Shown: in pieces, positions 35,530-43,825 of the stretch | How the letters are laid out: every line of letters starts with the position of its first letter | Numbering within the stretch: the first letter of the stretch is position 1 | Origin: Lachnospiraceae bacterium | GTDB taxonomy: Bacteria > Bacillota > Clostridia > Lachnospirales > Lachnospiraceae | Assembly (NCBI GenBank): GCA_017470985.1 | Contig: JAFUXA010000002.1 | Location: 1-64,000, forward strand | Direction: 5' to 3' | DNA length: 64,000 nucleotides | The notes under the pieces: generated by a model | The model's input: only the letters and a program-made list of their open reading frames with translations | What the model was told of the DNA's origin: nothing | Database searches by the model: none | Translations under genes and position numbers: made by a program

Positions 35530-36498
35530 ATGTTAATAAAGAAAAAGTCAGCAATACTGATGGCAGCAATGGTTATAAGTACTTCCCTTTTGGTTACAGG
35601 TTGTGGCCAGAAGAAGCAGGAAGAATTAAGTCAATATAAGCAGCAGGGCATTGAAGCTATGAATGCGGGAAATTATGAGGATGCTGTAAAAGCATTTGAC
35701 GAAGCGCTGAAATTACAGGGAACCGGTATAGATGAAGGCACTTTGGATTTGTGCTATTACAAGGCAGCAGCAATGTATAATTCAGGTCAACCTGCGGAAG
35801 CTATAGATTTGTATACAGCAATTATTAAATATGATGAGAGTGTAGCTGATCCTTACTATCTGAGAGGAAGTGTGTATCTGAAGGAAGGTGAGGAAGAGAA
35901 GATGCTGGCAGATTATGAGCTGGCAATCGAGTTGGCGGAGAACCCTTATGAAATGGCTATTATGATATCTACCAATCTGTCTGCTTCAGGATATGATGCT
36001 CAGGGACGCACATTCTTGCAGGAGACTCTTGATATGAAGGGAAAATCTGGAGATGACTATGTAGGTAGAGGTAGAGTATACCTGGCTCTGAAGGAGTATG
36101 ATAAAGCAGAGACTGAACTTCAGGAAGCTGCTTCGAAGAAGGGAAAAAATGCCAAGATTTATCTGGCTCAGGCTTACGAGATGCAGGGGCAGAAAGATGA
36201 AGCGGACAAGATATTATCTGAGTATCTCAAGGATGATAATCCATCCAGCGAGGCTCTTGAGGCTTTGGGCAATATGAAGTTGGAAGGTGGAGATTATGAG
36301 TCCGCCTTGAAATACTACCAGTCAGGATTGGGGTGTAAAACTGTTGCCAATGAGCAAAGCCTGCTTAGAGGTGAGATTGCAGCCTATGAATATATGGGTG
36401 ATTACGATACTGCCAAGGCCAAGATGATAGAGTATCTGGCTAAGTATCCAGGGGATGCCGGGGCTGCTAGAGAAAATACATTTTTACAGACCAGATAG
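35530..36498 (+). CDS. TPR-repeat lipoprotein
   Basis: A 322-residue exported lipoprotein with a Lys-rich start, a hydrophobic stretch and a lipobox LVTGC whose Cys is near residue 25. The rest is a series of about seven tetratricopeptide repeats (for example YKQQGIEAMNAGNYEDAVKA and AEAIDLYTAIIKYDESVADP), a scaffold for protein-protein contacts. Repeats are well preserved in the first half and the last third. AAAAGGAAAAG precedes the ATG. It is monocistronic, facing nrdD downstream. The partner is unknown; a role at the outer face of the membrane is inferred from the lipobox. Confidence 0.85.
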   Translation: MLIKKKSAILMAAMVISTSLLVTGCGQKKQEELSQYKQQGIEAMNAGNYEDAVKAFDEALKLQGTGIDEGTLDLCYYKAAAMYNSGQPAEAIDLYTAIIKYDESVADPYYLRGSVYLKEGEEEKMLADYELAIELAENPYEMAIMISTNLSASGYDAQGRTFLQETLDMKGKSGDDYVGRGRVYLALKEYDKAETELQEAASKKGKNAKIYLAQAYEMQGQKDEADKILSEYLKDDNPSSEALEALGNMKLEGGDYESALKYYQSGLGCKTVANEQSLLRGEIAAYEYMGDYDTAKAKMIEYLAKYPGDAGAARENTFLQTR

Positions 36499-36565
36499 AA
36501 CGTTAATTTTATCACAAAAATTATTACAAATGCTGATATTGATATTTGGCAATAGCGACGAAAAA

Positions 36566-36613
36566 CCACAAGATATAGTGAATGACAATTGAAAGACACA
36601 CATTATTTTGATA
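36566..36613 (+). promoter_or_regulatory. Tandem NrdR boxes upstream of nrdD
   Basis: CCACAAGATATAGTGA (36566-36581) matches the 16-base NrdR consensus ACACWATATATWGTGT at 13 positions, and ACACATTATTTTGATA (36598-36613) matches at 11. They are 32 bases apart, about three helical turns, the usual arrangement for NrdR. The second box covers the spacer and -10 of the nrdD promoter, so binding would block transcription. Confidence 0.72.
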
Positions 36614-36617
36614 CAAT
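36589..36617 (+). promoter_or_regulatory. nrdD promoter
   Basis: TTGAAA (36589-36594) and TACAAT (36612-36617) with a 17-base spacer lie between and across the two NrdR boxes. The leader to the start at 36717 is about 95 bases and contains AGGGAGG-like text that does not decide the start. Confidence 0.68.
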
Positions 36618-36716
36618 GACTTTACTGATGGCGAATGGACTTGGAGTTTAAATAAACCCTGTATAACAGGGAGGTATATTAATTCCATTGTTGGGGGAAA
36701 GGTAGAGTTTTAGACC

Positions 36717-39113
36717 ATGATTAGAGTTATCAAAAGAGATGGAGAAGTAGCGAAATTTGACATGGGCAAGATTAGCGATGCGATCGAGCGCGCTTTTCAG
36801 GCTACAGAGATGTCATACACTGGGGAAATTATCGATTTACTTACTTTGAGAGTATCTGCAAATTTCCAGAACAAGATTCAGGATGGCAAGATTAGTGTGG
36901 AAGCCATTCAGGATAGTGTGGAAGTTGTCTTGGAGCAGGCCGGTTATACAGATGTGGCCAAAGCTTATATTTTATATCGTAAACAGCGCGAGAAGATGCG
37001 TAATATGAAATCCACCATTTTGGATTATAAGGATGTCATCAATAGTTATGTGAAGGTGGAGGACTGGAGAGTAAAAGAGAATTCTACTGTAACATATTCT
37101 GTCGGTGGTCTTATTTTGAGTAATTCCGGAGCAGTTACTGCTAATTACTGGCTGTCAGAAATCTATGACGAGGAGATTGCCAATGCTCATAGAAATGCTG
37201 ATATTCATATTCATGATTTGTCTATGTTAATGGGATATTGTGCTGGTTGGTCCTTGAAGCAACTAATCCAGGAAGGCCTTGGTGGCATTGTTGGAAGAAT
37301 CACATCGGCACCGGCAGCACATTTATCAGTGTTGTGTAATCAGATGGTGAATTTCCTTGGAATCATGCAGAATGAGTGGGCTGGAGCTCAAGCCTTTTCA
37401 TCTTTTGATACTTATCTGGCACCATTTGTAAAAGTAGATAATTTGAATTATGACCAGGTGAAGAAATGTATTGAGTCATTTGTATATGGAGTGAATACAC
37501 CTAGCCGCTGGGGAACCCAGGCACCATTTTCTAATATTACTTTAGATTGGACTGTTCCAAATGATTTGGCAGAACTTCCTGCTATTGTAGGCGGCAAGGA
37601 GATGGACTTCAAATACAAGGATTGCAAGAAAGAGATGGACATGGTCAACAAGGCATTTCTTGAAGTTATGATAGAAGGAGATGCTGAGGGTAGAGGATTT
37701 CAATATCCTATTCCTACATATTCTATTACAAGAGATTTTGACTGGTCAGATACAGAGAACAACCGTCTCTTATTTGAAATGACAGCCAAATATGGTACTC
37801 CATATTTCTCAAATTATATTAATAGTGATATGGAGCCTAGTGATGTCCGTTCAATGTGCTGCAGACTTCGCCTTGATTTGAGAGAGCTTCGCAAGAAGTC
37901 AGGAGGATATTTCGGCTCAGGAGAGAGCACTGGTTCTGTGGGAGTTGTTACAATCAATTTACCTAGAATAGCATATCTGGCATCAGATGAAGCTGATTTC
38001 TACAAGAGACTTGATCGTATGATGGATATTGCCGCCAGATCTTTGAAGATTAAGCGTGGTGTAATTACAAAACTTCTTGAGGAGGGATTATATCCATATA
38101 CCAAGAGATATTTAGGAACATTCAACAATCACTTCTCAACCATAGGATTGGTTGGTATGAATGAAGTGGGATTGAATGCAAAATGGCTTGGTGAAGATTT
38201 GACGCATGAAAGTACTCAGGAATTTGCCAAGGATGTATTGAATCATATGAGAGACAGACTTTCTGATTATCAGGAAGAATATGGTGATTTATATAATCTT
38301 GAGGCGACTCCTGCTGAGTCCACTTCATATAGACTGGCTAAGCATGATGTGGCAAAATTTTCTGATATTAAGACTGCCGGTAAACCAGGTGATGTACCGT
38401 TTTATACCAATAGTTCTCATTTGCCGGTTGAATATACATCAGATATTTTCGATGCACTTGATATTCAGGATGAGCTGCAGACCTTATATACATCAGGAAC
38501 AGTATTCCATGCTTTCCTTGGAGAGAAGTTGGATTCCTGGGATGCGGCAGCCAAATTGGTAAAGACTATAGCAGAGAATTATAAGATTCCATATTATACA
38601 TTATCTCCTACATATTCTGTATGTAAGGAACATGGCTATATTGCCGGGGAACATTTCACCTGTCCTCATTGCGGTCGCAAGGCAGAGGTGTATAGTAGAA
38701 TAACCGGATATTACAGACCGGTTCAGAATTGGAATGAAGGTAAGACTCAGGAATATAAGAATAGAAAATTATATGATATCAGTCATTCTATATTGAAGAA
38801 GTCAGATAGAATTAAAGCCGCTAAGAAGGTAGAAGCAACAGCTGGCAGTGCTGATGAGTCACAGAATTCATATGATGGGGCAGGCGGCCAATTGAGATAT
38901 TTGTTTACAACCAAGACTTGCCCTAATTGTGAAATTGCCAAAGAGATACTTGAGGATGAAGACTACATCCTGGTTGATGCGCAGGAAGATGTAGAACTTA
39001 CTAAGAAATATGGAGTGATGCAGGCTCCAACCCTGGTGGTAGTTAATGGAATTGAAACTACCAAATATGTGAACGCATCAAATATTCAGAGGTATGTTGA
39101 CGATTTGTTATAA
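36717..39113 (+). CDS. nrdD: Anaerobic (class III) ribonucleoside-triphosphate reductase with C-terminal thioredoxin-like domain
   Basis: A 798-residue glycyl-radical enzyme making deoxynucleotides without oxygen. Residues 1-90 form the ATP-cone. The catalytic barrel includes NADIHIHDLSMLMGYCAGWS and VGLNEVG-like text (LVGMNEVGLN). A zinc site uses a Cys pair plus CPHC near 648, and the radical loop SRITGYYRP near 660 contains the Gly. After a ~50-residue linker, the last 80 residues are a thioredoxin/glutaredoxin-like domain with CPNC near 734-737 and a cis-Pro in APTLVVV. This gives the enzyme its own thiol reductant. The activase nrdG is not adjacent. Confidence 0.95.
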   Translation: MIRVIKRDGEVAKFDMGKISDAIERAFQATEMSYTGEIIDLLTLRVSANFQNKIQDGKISVEAIQDSVEVVLEQAGYTDVAKAYILYRKQREKMRNMKSTILDYKDVINSYVKVEDWRVKENSTVTYSVGGLILSNSGAVTANYWLSEIYDEEIANAHRNADIHIHDLSMLMGYCAGWSLKQLIQEGLGGIVGRITSAPAAHLSVLCNQMVNFLGIMQNEWAGAQAFSSFDTYLAPFVKVDNLNYDQVKKCIESFVYGVNTPSRWGTQAPFSNITLDWTVPNDLAELPAIVGGKEMDFKYKDCKKEMDMVNKAFLEVMIEGDAEGRGFQYPIPTYSITRDFDWSDTENNRLLFEMTAKYGTPYFSNYINSDMEPSDVRSMCCRLRLDLRELRKKSGGYFGSGESTGSVGVVTINLPRIAYLASDEADFYKRLDRMMDIAARSLKIKRGVITKLLEEGLYPYTKRYLGTFNNHFSTIGLVGMNEVGLNAKWLGEDLTHESTQEFAKDVLNHMRDRLSDYQEEYGDLYNLEATPAESTSYRLAKHDVAKFSDIKTAGKPGDVPFYTNSSHLPVEYTSDIFDALDIQDELQTLYTSGTVFHAFLGEKLDSWDAAAKLVKTIAENYKIPYYTLSPTYSVCKEHGYIAGEHFTCPHCGRKAEVYSRITGYYRPVQNWNEGKTQEYKNRKLYDISHSILKKSDRIKAAKKVEATAGSADESQNSYDGAGGQLRYLFTTKTCPNCEIAKEILEDEDYILVDAQEDVELTKKYGVMQAPTLVVVNGIETTKYVNASNIQRYVDDLL

Positions 39114-39140
39114 GCCATATCGAATCCTTTCTAACGGGAA

Positions 39141-39167
39141 AAGCCACTCTTGAGGGGTGGCTTTTTT
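39141..39167 (+). terminator. Intrinsic terminator after nrdD
   Basis: AAGCCACTC pairs with GGGGTGGCTT around a TTGA loop and is followed by six T residues. Confidence 0.88.
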
Positions 39168-39318
39168 CGTGGAGCAAAACTTGTTGATTTTGACATCATT
39201 TATTGGAGATTTTGGCTGGCAATATTGTGGGTTTGTATATAGATACTGAGTTTGGTCTATGCTATAATAGCCTAGGTCGAAAATTTACAATATTATATGG
39301 TATTGACAGGAGAGGCAT

Positions 39319-40266
39319 ATGATAAACATTTTAAATGACAAGATTAAAAAGACTGGAGCACCAATTGTAGTTGGACTTGATCCAATGCTTAACTATCTGC
39401 CAAAGCATCTGCTTGATGCTGCGATTGCAGAGAAGGGAGAGAGTCTTGAGGCTGTTGCAGATGCTATATTTGCCTATAACAAAGCTATTGTGGATGCAAC
39501 ATATGATTTGATTCCTGCTGTTAAGCCACAGATTGCTATGTACGAACAGTTTGGATTGCCTGGACTTGAGGCTTTCAAGAAAACAGTGGACTATTGTCAT
39601 GAGAAGGATTTGGTTGTCATTGGAGATGTGAAGCGTGGAGATATTGGTTCTACGTCTGCAGCTTATGCTACTGCTCATTTGGGAAATGTAACTGTTGGTT
39701 CACAGACATTTACACCATTTGGGGAGGATTTCGCTACTGTCAATCCTTATTTGGGAAGTGATGGAATCAATCCATTTGTTGATGTATGCAAGAAGGAGCG
39801 TAAGGGATTATTTATCCTTGTGAAGACTTCTAATCCATCAAGTGGAGAATTCCAGGATAAATTAATTAAGACAGAGGATGGAAGAGAGATTCCTCTATAT
39901 GAATATGTAGGAGCTATGGTTGATAAATGGGGCAGCGATTGTATGGGAGATGAGTTCTCTTACATCGGTGCTGTTGTTGGTGCGACTTACCCTGAGATGG
40001 GCAAGGTTTTGCGTGATATTATGCCTCATTCATACATTCTTGTTCCAGGCTATGGAGCACAGGGTGGCAAGGGCGCTGATTTGGTAAACTTCTTCAATGA
40101 AGATGGTCTTGGAGCTATTGTTAATTCCTCTCGTGGAATTATTGCAGCTTATACCAAGGATGAATACAAGGCGCAGGGTATCACTGACACTAATTTTGCA
40201 GACGCTTCTCGTCTTGCAGTTGAGGATATGATTGTAGATATCTCTACTGCGTTAAATAACAGGTAA
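39319..40266 (+). CDS. pyrF: Orotidine 5'-phosphate decarboxylase, type 2
   Basis: A 315-residue TIM-barrel enzyme converting OMP to UMP, the last step of pyrimidine synthesis. The longer length marks the type 2 group (usual type 1 is ~235). The catalytic VVIGDVKRGDIGSTSAAYA segment near 94 supplies the Asp-Lys-Asp residues. Other sites are IVVGLDPMLNYLP near 16, VKTSNPSSGE near 173 and PGYGAQGG near 238. GGAGAGG precedes the ATG. A TATAAT at 39263-39268 is a likely -10, though its -35 is weak. It leads the pyrF-pyrK-pyrD-GNAT-pyrE run, separated from pyrK by a hairpin. Confidence 0.95.
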   Translation: MINILNDKIKKTGAPIVVGLDPMLNYLPKHLLDAAIAEKGESLEAVADAIFAYNKAIVDATYDLIPAVKPQIAMYEQFGLPGLEAFKKTVDYCHEKDLVVIGDVKRGDIGSTSAAYATAHLGNVTVGSQTFTPFGEDFATVNPYLGSDGINPFVDVCKKERKGLFILVKTSNPSSGEFQDKLIKTEDGREIPLYEYVGAMVDKWGSDCMGDEFSYIGAVVGATYPEMGKVLRDIMPHSYILVPGYGAQGGKGADLVNFFNEDGLGAIVNSSRGIIAAYTKDEYKAQGITDTNFADASRLAVEDMIVDISTALNNR

Positions 40267-40269
40267 TAA

Positions 40270-40302
40270 CTAGGCATCTAATCATTTGGGTTAGATGCCT
40301 AG
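40270..40302 (+). promoter_or_regulatory. Strong hairpin between pyrF and pyrK
   Basis: CTAGGCATCTAA (40270-40281) pairs perfectly with TTAGATGCCTAG (40291-40302). The following bases are ATTTGC, so it is not a clean terminator; an RNA-stabilising or partial-attenuation role is more likely. Confidence 0.6.
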
Positions 40303-40341
40303 ATTTGCATTATTTAATAAATGGAAGTTGGATTTTGAGAA

Positions 40342-41115
40342 ATGAGTAAGGTAAAAGAAAAAGCAAAAGTATTAAAACAGGAGTGCATTGCTCCTGGTAT
40401 ATATAGTCTGTGGTTGCAGACGACAGCAGCAGATAGTGCCCGAAGAGGTCAGTTCGTATCACTTTATTGTAAAGAGCATAGCAGAGTGTTGCCTAGACCT
40501 ATTAGTATATGTGAAATTGATAGTGCGAATCATATACTTCGCCTGGTTTACAGAGTGGCTGGAGCTGGCACTGAGGAATTCTCTAAACTTGAAGCTGGAG
40601 ATGAGGTTGAGCTTATGGGGCCTCTGGGCAATGGCTTTGAGATAGAAGGCAAGATTCCTGTGGTAATCGGTGGAGGAATCGGTGTACCACCTATGTTGCA
40701 GCTTGCCAGAGATTTGAAAGAGTCTGGCGCAGATGTGCACTCAGTCATGGGTTATAGAGACAGCAATCTGTTTCTGGAAAATGAATTGAGAGCTACATCT
40801 ACACTTCATATTGCTACAGATGATGGTTCCATAGGATGTCATGGAACAGTAGTAGATGCATTGAAGGAGGCGGATTTTATTCCTGATGTAATCTATGCCT
40901 GCGGACCGAAGCCAATGCTTCGTGCCTTGAAGGAATATGCCATGGAACAGAATATTCGATGCTATATATCTATGGAAGAGAGAATGGCCTGCGGAGTTGG
41001 CGCTTGTCTGGGATGCGTATGTCAGACTACAGGAGTGGATGATCATTCCAAGGTTCACAATACCAGAGTATGCAAGGACGGCCCGGTATTTTTGGCACAG
41101 GAGGTGGAACTGTAA
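40342..41115 (+). CDS. pyrK: Dihydroorotate dehydrogenase electron-transfer subunit
   Basis: A 257-residue FAD/[2Fe-2S] protein that passes electrons from PyrD to NAD+. The N-terminal barrel has RPISICE for FAD, the middle has GGGIGVPPML for NAD, and the C-terminal cluster ligands are CGVGACLGC near 217-225 plus RVCKD near 243. The length matches class 1B PyrK proteins. Its stop codon TAA shares a base with the pyrD start (TAATG), so the two subunits are translationally coupled. It pairs with the following gene to form the PyrDK heterotetramer. Confidence 0.94.
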   Translation: MSKVKEKAKVLKQECIAPGIYSLWLQTTAADSARRGQFVSLYCKEHSRVLPRPISICEIDSANHILRLVYRVAGAGTEEFSKLEAGDEVELMGPLGNGFEIEGKIPVVIGGGIGVPPMLQLARDLKESGADVHSVMGYRDSNLFLENELRATSTLHIATDDGSIGCHGTVVDALKEADFIPDVIYACGPKPMLRALKEYAMEQNIRCYISMEERMACGVGACLGCVCQTTGVDDHSKVHNTRVCKDGPVFLAQEVEL

Positions 41116-42029
41116 TGGATATTAATACACAGGTAAATCTGGCTGGAGTGGTATTACAGAATCCGGTTATGGAAGCCTCTGGTACCTTTGGTTCAGGAAT
41201 GGAATACAGTGAATTCGTAGATTTAAATCAGCTGGGAGCTGTGGTTACCAAGGGTGTGGCAAATGTGCCATTGCCTGGAAATCCAACACCTAGAGTGGCA
41301 GAAGTTAGAAGTGGTATGCTCAATGCCATTGGATTGCAAAATCCGGGAGTTGAGGTTTTCTGTCAGAGAGATCTGAAGTTTCTGGAGGATTACAACAAGA
41401 CCAAGGTTGTGGTAAATGTATGTGGAAAGAGCGAGAGGGATTATCTCGATGTGGTTGAGAGACTGGCTGATGAGAAGCGAGTTGATATGCTTGAGATAAA
41501 TATTTCCTGTCCTAATGTAAAAGAAGGTGGAATTGCTTTCGGTCAGGATCCAAAGGCAGTGGAGACCATTACTTCCAAGGTGAAGGAAGTGGCCAAGCAA
41601 CCTGTCATTATGAAGCTTAGTCCAAATGTTACAGATATTGCTACAATGGCTCGTGCTGCGGAGGCTGGTGGAGCAGATGTGATTTCCCTTATTAATACTT
41701 TGACTGGAATGAAGATTGACGTGGAGAGACAGACATTTGTATTGGCTAATAAGACTGGTGGTATGTCAGGCCCTGCTGTTCATCCAATAGCAGTTCGTAT
41801 GGTATATCAGGTGGCACAGGCAGTAAATATTCCTATTATCGGAATGGGTGGAATAGAGACAGCAGAGGATGCTATTGAAATGATTCTGGCAGGAGCCAAT
41901 GCAATATCAGTTGGAACTGCTAATTTCTATAATCCGACAGCAACCATTGATATCAAAAATGGAATTGAAGATTATATGAGACGCCACAGTGTGGCTGATA
42001 TTAATGACCTGGTAGGAGCGGTTCATTAG
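41115..42029 (+). CDS. pyrD: Dihydroorotate dehydrogenase, catalytic subunit (class 1B)
   Basis: A 304-residue FMN enzyme oxidising dihydroorotate to orotate. Features are NPVMEASGTFGSG near residue 16, the NAIGLQNPG substrate loop, EINISCPNVKEGG near 124 with the catalytic Cys typical of class 1, KLSPNVTDI, and GMGGIETAEDA near 242 for the FMN phosphate. The ATG at 41115 overlaps the pyrK stop and has GAGGTGG in front; a longer frame from 41070 reads into pyrK and is not credible. It requires PyrK to use NAD+. Confidence 0.95.
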   Translation: MDINTQVNLAGVVLQNPVMEASGTFGSGMEYSEFVDLNQLGAVVTKGVANVPLPGNPTPRVAEVRSGMLNAIGLQNPGVEVFCQRDLKFLEDYNKTKVVVNVCGKSERDYLDVVERLADEKRVDMLEINISCPNVKEGGIAFGQDPKAVETITSKVKEVAKQPVIMKLSPNVTDIATMARAAEAGGADVISLINTLTGMKIDVERQTFVLANKTGGMSGPAVHPIAVRMVYQVAQAVNIPIIGMGGIETAEDAIEMILAGANAISVGTANFYNPTATIDIKNGIEDYMRRHSVADINDLVGAVH

Positions 42030-42142
42030 TAGCGACGTGGATTTGAAGAATGAATCAGATTATTTTGAGATGAAATGTTGATTAATGAATCAAACTACAC
42101 AGGGATGCGATGAAGTAAAAGTTATAGATTGTTGAAAAGAGG

Positions 42143-42733
42143 ATGAAGAAAGTGGAAAACAGGGAGGTATCCCTTAGATGCGCTAAGGTGGAAGATGCTG
42201 CTAGATTGGTGGAGATTTATAGTAGCTATGTATTAGACACAGCAGTCACCTTTGAGACAGATGTGCCGTCTGTTGCGGAGTTTGAGAGACGAATCAAGGA
42301 AGTCCTTGAGATGTATCCATACCTGGTGGCAGAGTTAGATGGTGAGATTGCAGGTTATGCATATGCTCACAGATACAGAGAGAGAGCAGCCTTTGACTGG
42401 ACAGTTGAGGTTAGCATATATGTGGATGAGAGATTCAAGAAACATGGTATAGGTCGCATGCTTTATACCAAGTTGGAAGAATTATTACAGGCTCAGGGAA
42501 TTACTAATCTCTATGCCTGTGTGGCAGAGCCAAATGGAGAGGATCCGCATTTGACTATGGCAAGCCCAATATTTCACAAGAAGATGAAATATGACTTGGT
42601 AGGACGCCACAATGAAGCAGGATATAAATTTGGCCGTTGGTATAATCTGTTAGTGTTCGAAAAATTTGTAAATGAACACCCAAATGATATGAAACCAATA
42701 AAGCCATTTAACCAATTGCAAATTGATTTATAA
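42143..42733 (+). CDS. GNAT N-acetyltransferase (phosphinothricin acetyltransferase-like)
   Basis: A 196-residue acetyl-CoA-dependent transferase. The strand LVAELDGEIAGYAYAHRYRE leads to motif A with VDERFKKHGIGRMLYTKL near residue 93 (pyrophosphate loop HGIGRM). The acceptor side resembles the Pat/Bar and YwnH group that acetylates amino acids or analogues. The ATG at 42143 is preceded by AGAGGATG. It sits between pyrD and pyrE, an uncommon insertion in a pyrimidine operon, with 113 bases upstream and 56 downstream. Its substrate is unknown. Confidence 0.85.
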   Translation: MKKVENREVSLRCAKVEDAARLVEIYSSYVLDTAVTFETDVPSVAEFERRIKEVLEMYPYLVAELDGEIAGYAYAHRYRERAAFDWTVEVSIYVDERFKKHGIGRMLYTKLEELLQAQGITNLYACVAEPNGEDPHLTMASPIFHKKMKYDLVGRHNEAGYKFGRWYNLLVFEKFVNEHPNDMKPIKPFNQLQIDL

Positions 42734-42789
42734 ACTTAGTCTATGATAGACTTAAGAATAATGGAAAGTAGGATTAGGAGGATTATAAA

Positions 42790-43470
42790 ATGGAAGCTTA
42801 CAAGCAGGAATTTATCGAATTTATGGTGGAAAGCAATGTGTTGAAATTCGGAGATTTCACATTGAAGAGCGGCAGAAAGTCTCCATTTTTTATGAATGCA
42901 GGAGCATATGTAACCGGCTCTCAGCTGAAGAGATTGGGAGAGTACTATGCCAAGGCTATACATGACAATTACGGCGACGAGTTTGATGTATTATTTGGAC
43001 CGGCATACAAGGGTATCCCTCTAGCTGTAGTTACAGCAATTGCTTATAGCGAGCTATACGGCAAGGAAGTGAAGTACTGCTGCGATAGAAAAGAGGTCAA
43101 GGACCATGGCGCTGACAAGGGCGGTTTACTTGGAGCTACTCTATCTGACGGTGACAGAGTGGTTATGATTGAAGATGTAACAACATCAGGCAAATCCATG
43201 GAAGAGACTGTGCCAAAGGTTAGAAATGCGGCAAATGTAGAAATCGTAGGTCTTATGGTATCACTTAACCGTATGGAAGTAGGTCTTGGTGGCAAGGTTA
43301 GTGCTCTTGAAGAGATTAAGGAAAAATATGGATTTGAAGGTCGCGCTATTGTAACAATGGAGGATGTGGTAGAGCATCTGTATAACAATCCTTGTCAGGG
43401 TAGAGTCATCATTGATGATGATATGAAAGCGGCTATTGACGCTTATTATGATGAGTATGGTGTAAAATAA
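42790..43470 (+). CDS. pyrE: Orotate phosphoribosyltransferase
   Basis: A 226-residue type I phosphoribosyltransferase joining orotate to PRPP. The PRPP-binding motif VVMIEDVTTSGKSM lies near residue 122, the flexible catalytic loop with KEVKDHGADKG near 100, and the N-terminal LKFGDFTLKSGRKSPFF near 17. The length fits the Clostridia group (~220-230). TAGGAGGA precedes the ATG. The next gene starts one base after its stop, so a small membrane protein is co-translated with it. Confidence 0.96.
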   Translation: MEAYKQEFIEFMVESNVLKFGDFTLKSGRKSPFFMNAGAYVTGSQLKRLGEYYAKAIHDNYGDEFDVLFGPAYKGIPLAVVTAIAYSELYGKEVKYCCDRKEVKDHGADKGGLLGATLSDGDRVVMIEDVTTSGKSMEETVPKVRNAANVEIVGLMVSLNRMEVGLGGKVSALEEIKEKYGFEGRAIVTMEDVVEHLYNNPCQGRVIIDDDMKAAIDAYYDEYGVK

Positions 43471-43471
43471 T

Positions 43472-43801
43472 ATGGCAAGAAATCGTAGAAACAATTTTAG
43501 AGAAAAGAAGAAACCTTATGCAACAGAGAGCTTAATAGGAATTGGTGTTGGAGCATTTTCTATGATTCTATTTATAGGATTTGTCTTTTGTGCAGCACTT
43601 ACTGGTGGAAGCGTAGGTAAGCTTGTGGCTGCATTGTCTGTAATATGTTTTATTGCAGCTATAGTTGCCTTTTTCAAAGCTTATAAAATGAAAGACAATG
43701 ATAATTTCAGCAAGGCTTTCCGTGTGGCAGGAATAGTAACCCCTGCAGTGGCAGTTGCATGTTGGTTGATTCTATATATTATAGGTATTATTGTCGCTTA
43801 A
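43472..43801 (+). CDS. Small membrane protein of unknown function (109 aa)
   Basis: A 109-residue protein with a basic N-terminus (MARNRRNNFREKKKPY) and three predicted membrane helices: about 19-42, 49-68 and 83-107. There is no catalytic motif. It begins one base after the pyrE stop and is followed by the aminopeptidase gene 24 bases later, so it is probably translated as part of the pyr transcript. It resembles small membrane families found beside pyrE in Lachnospiraceae, but I cannot name one with confidence. Confidence 0.75.
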   Translation: MARNRRNNFREKKKPYATESLIGIGVGAFSMILFIGFVFCAALTGGSVGKLVAALSVICFIAAIVAFFKAYKMKDNDNFSKAFRVAGIVTPAVAVACWLILYIIGIIVA

Positions 43802-43825
43802 TAAGGGTTTATATGGAGATATAGT

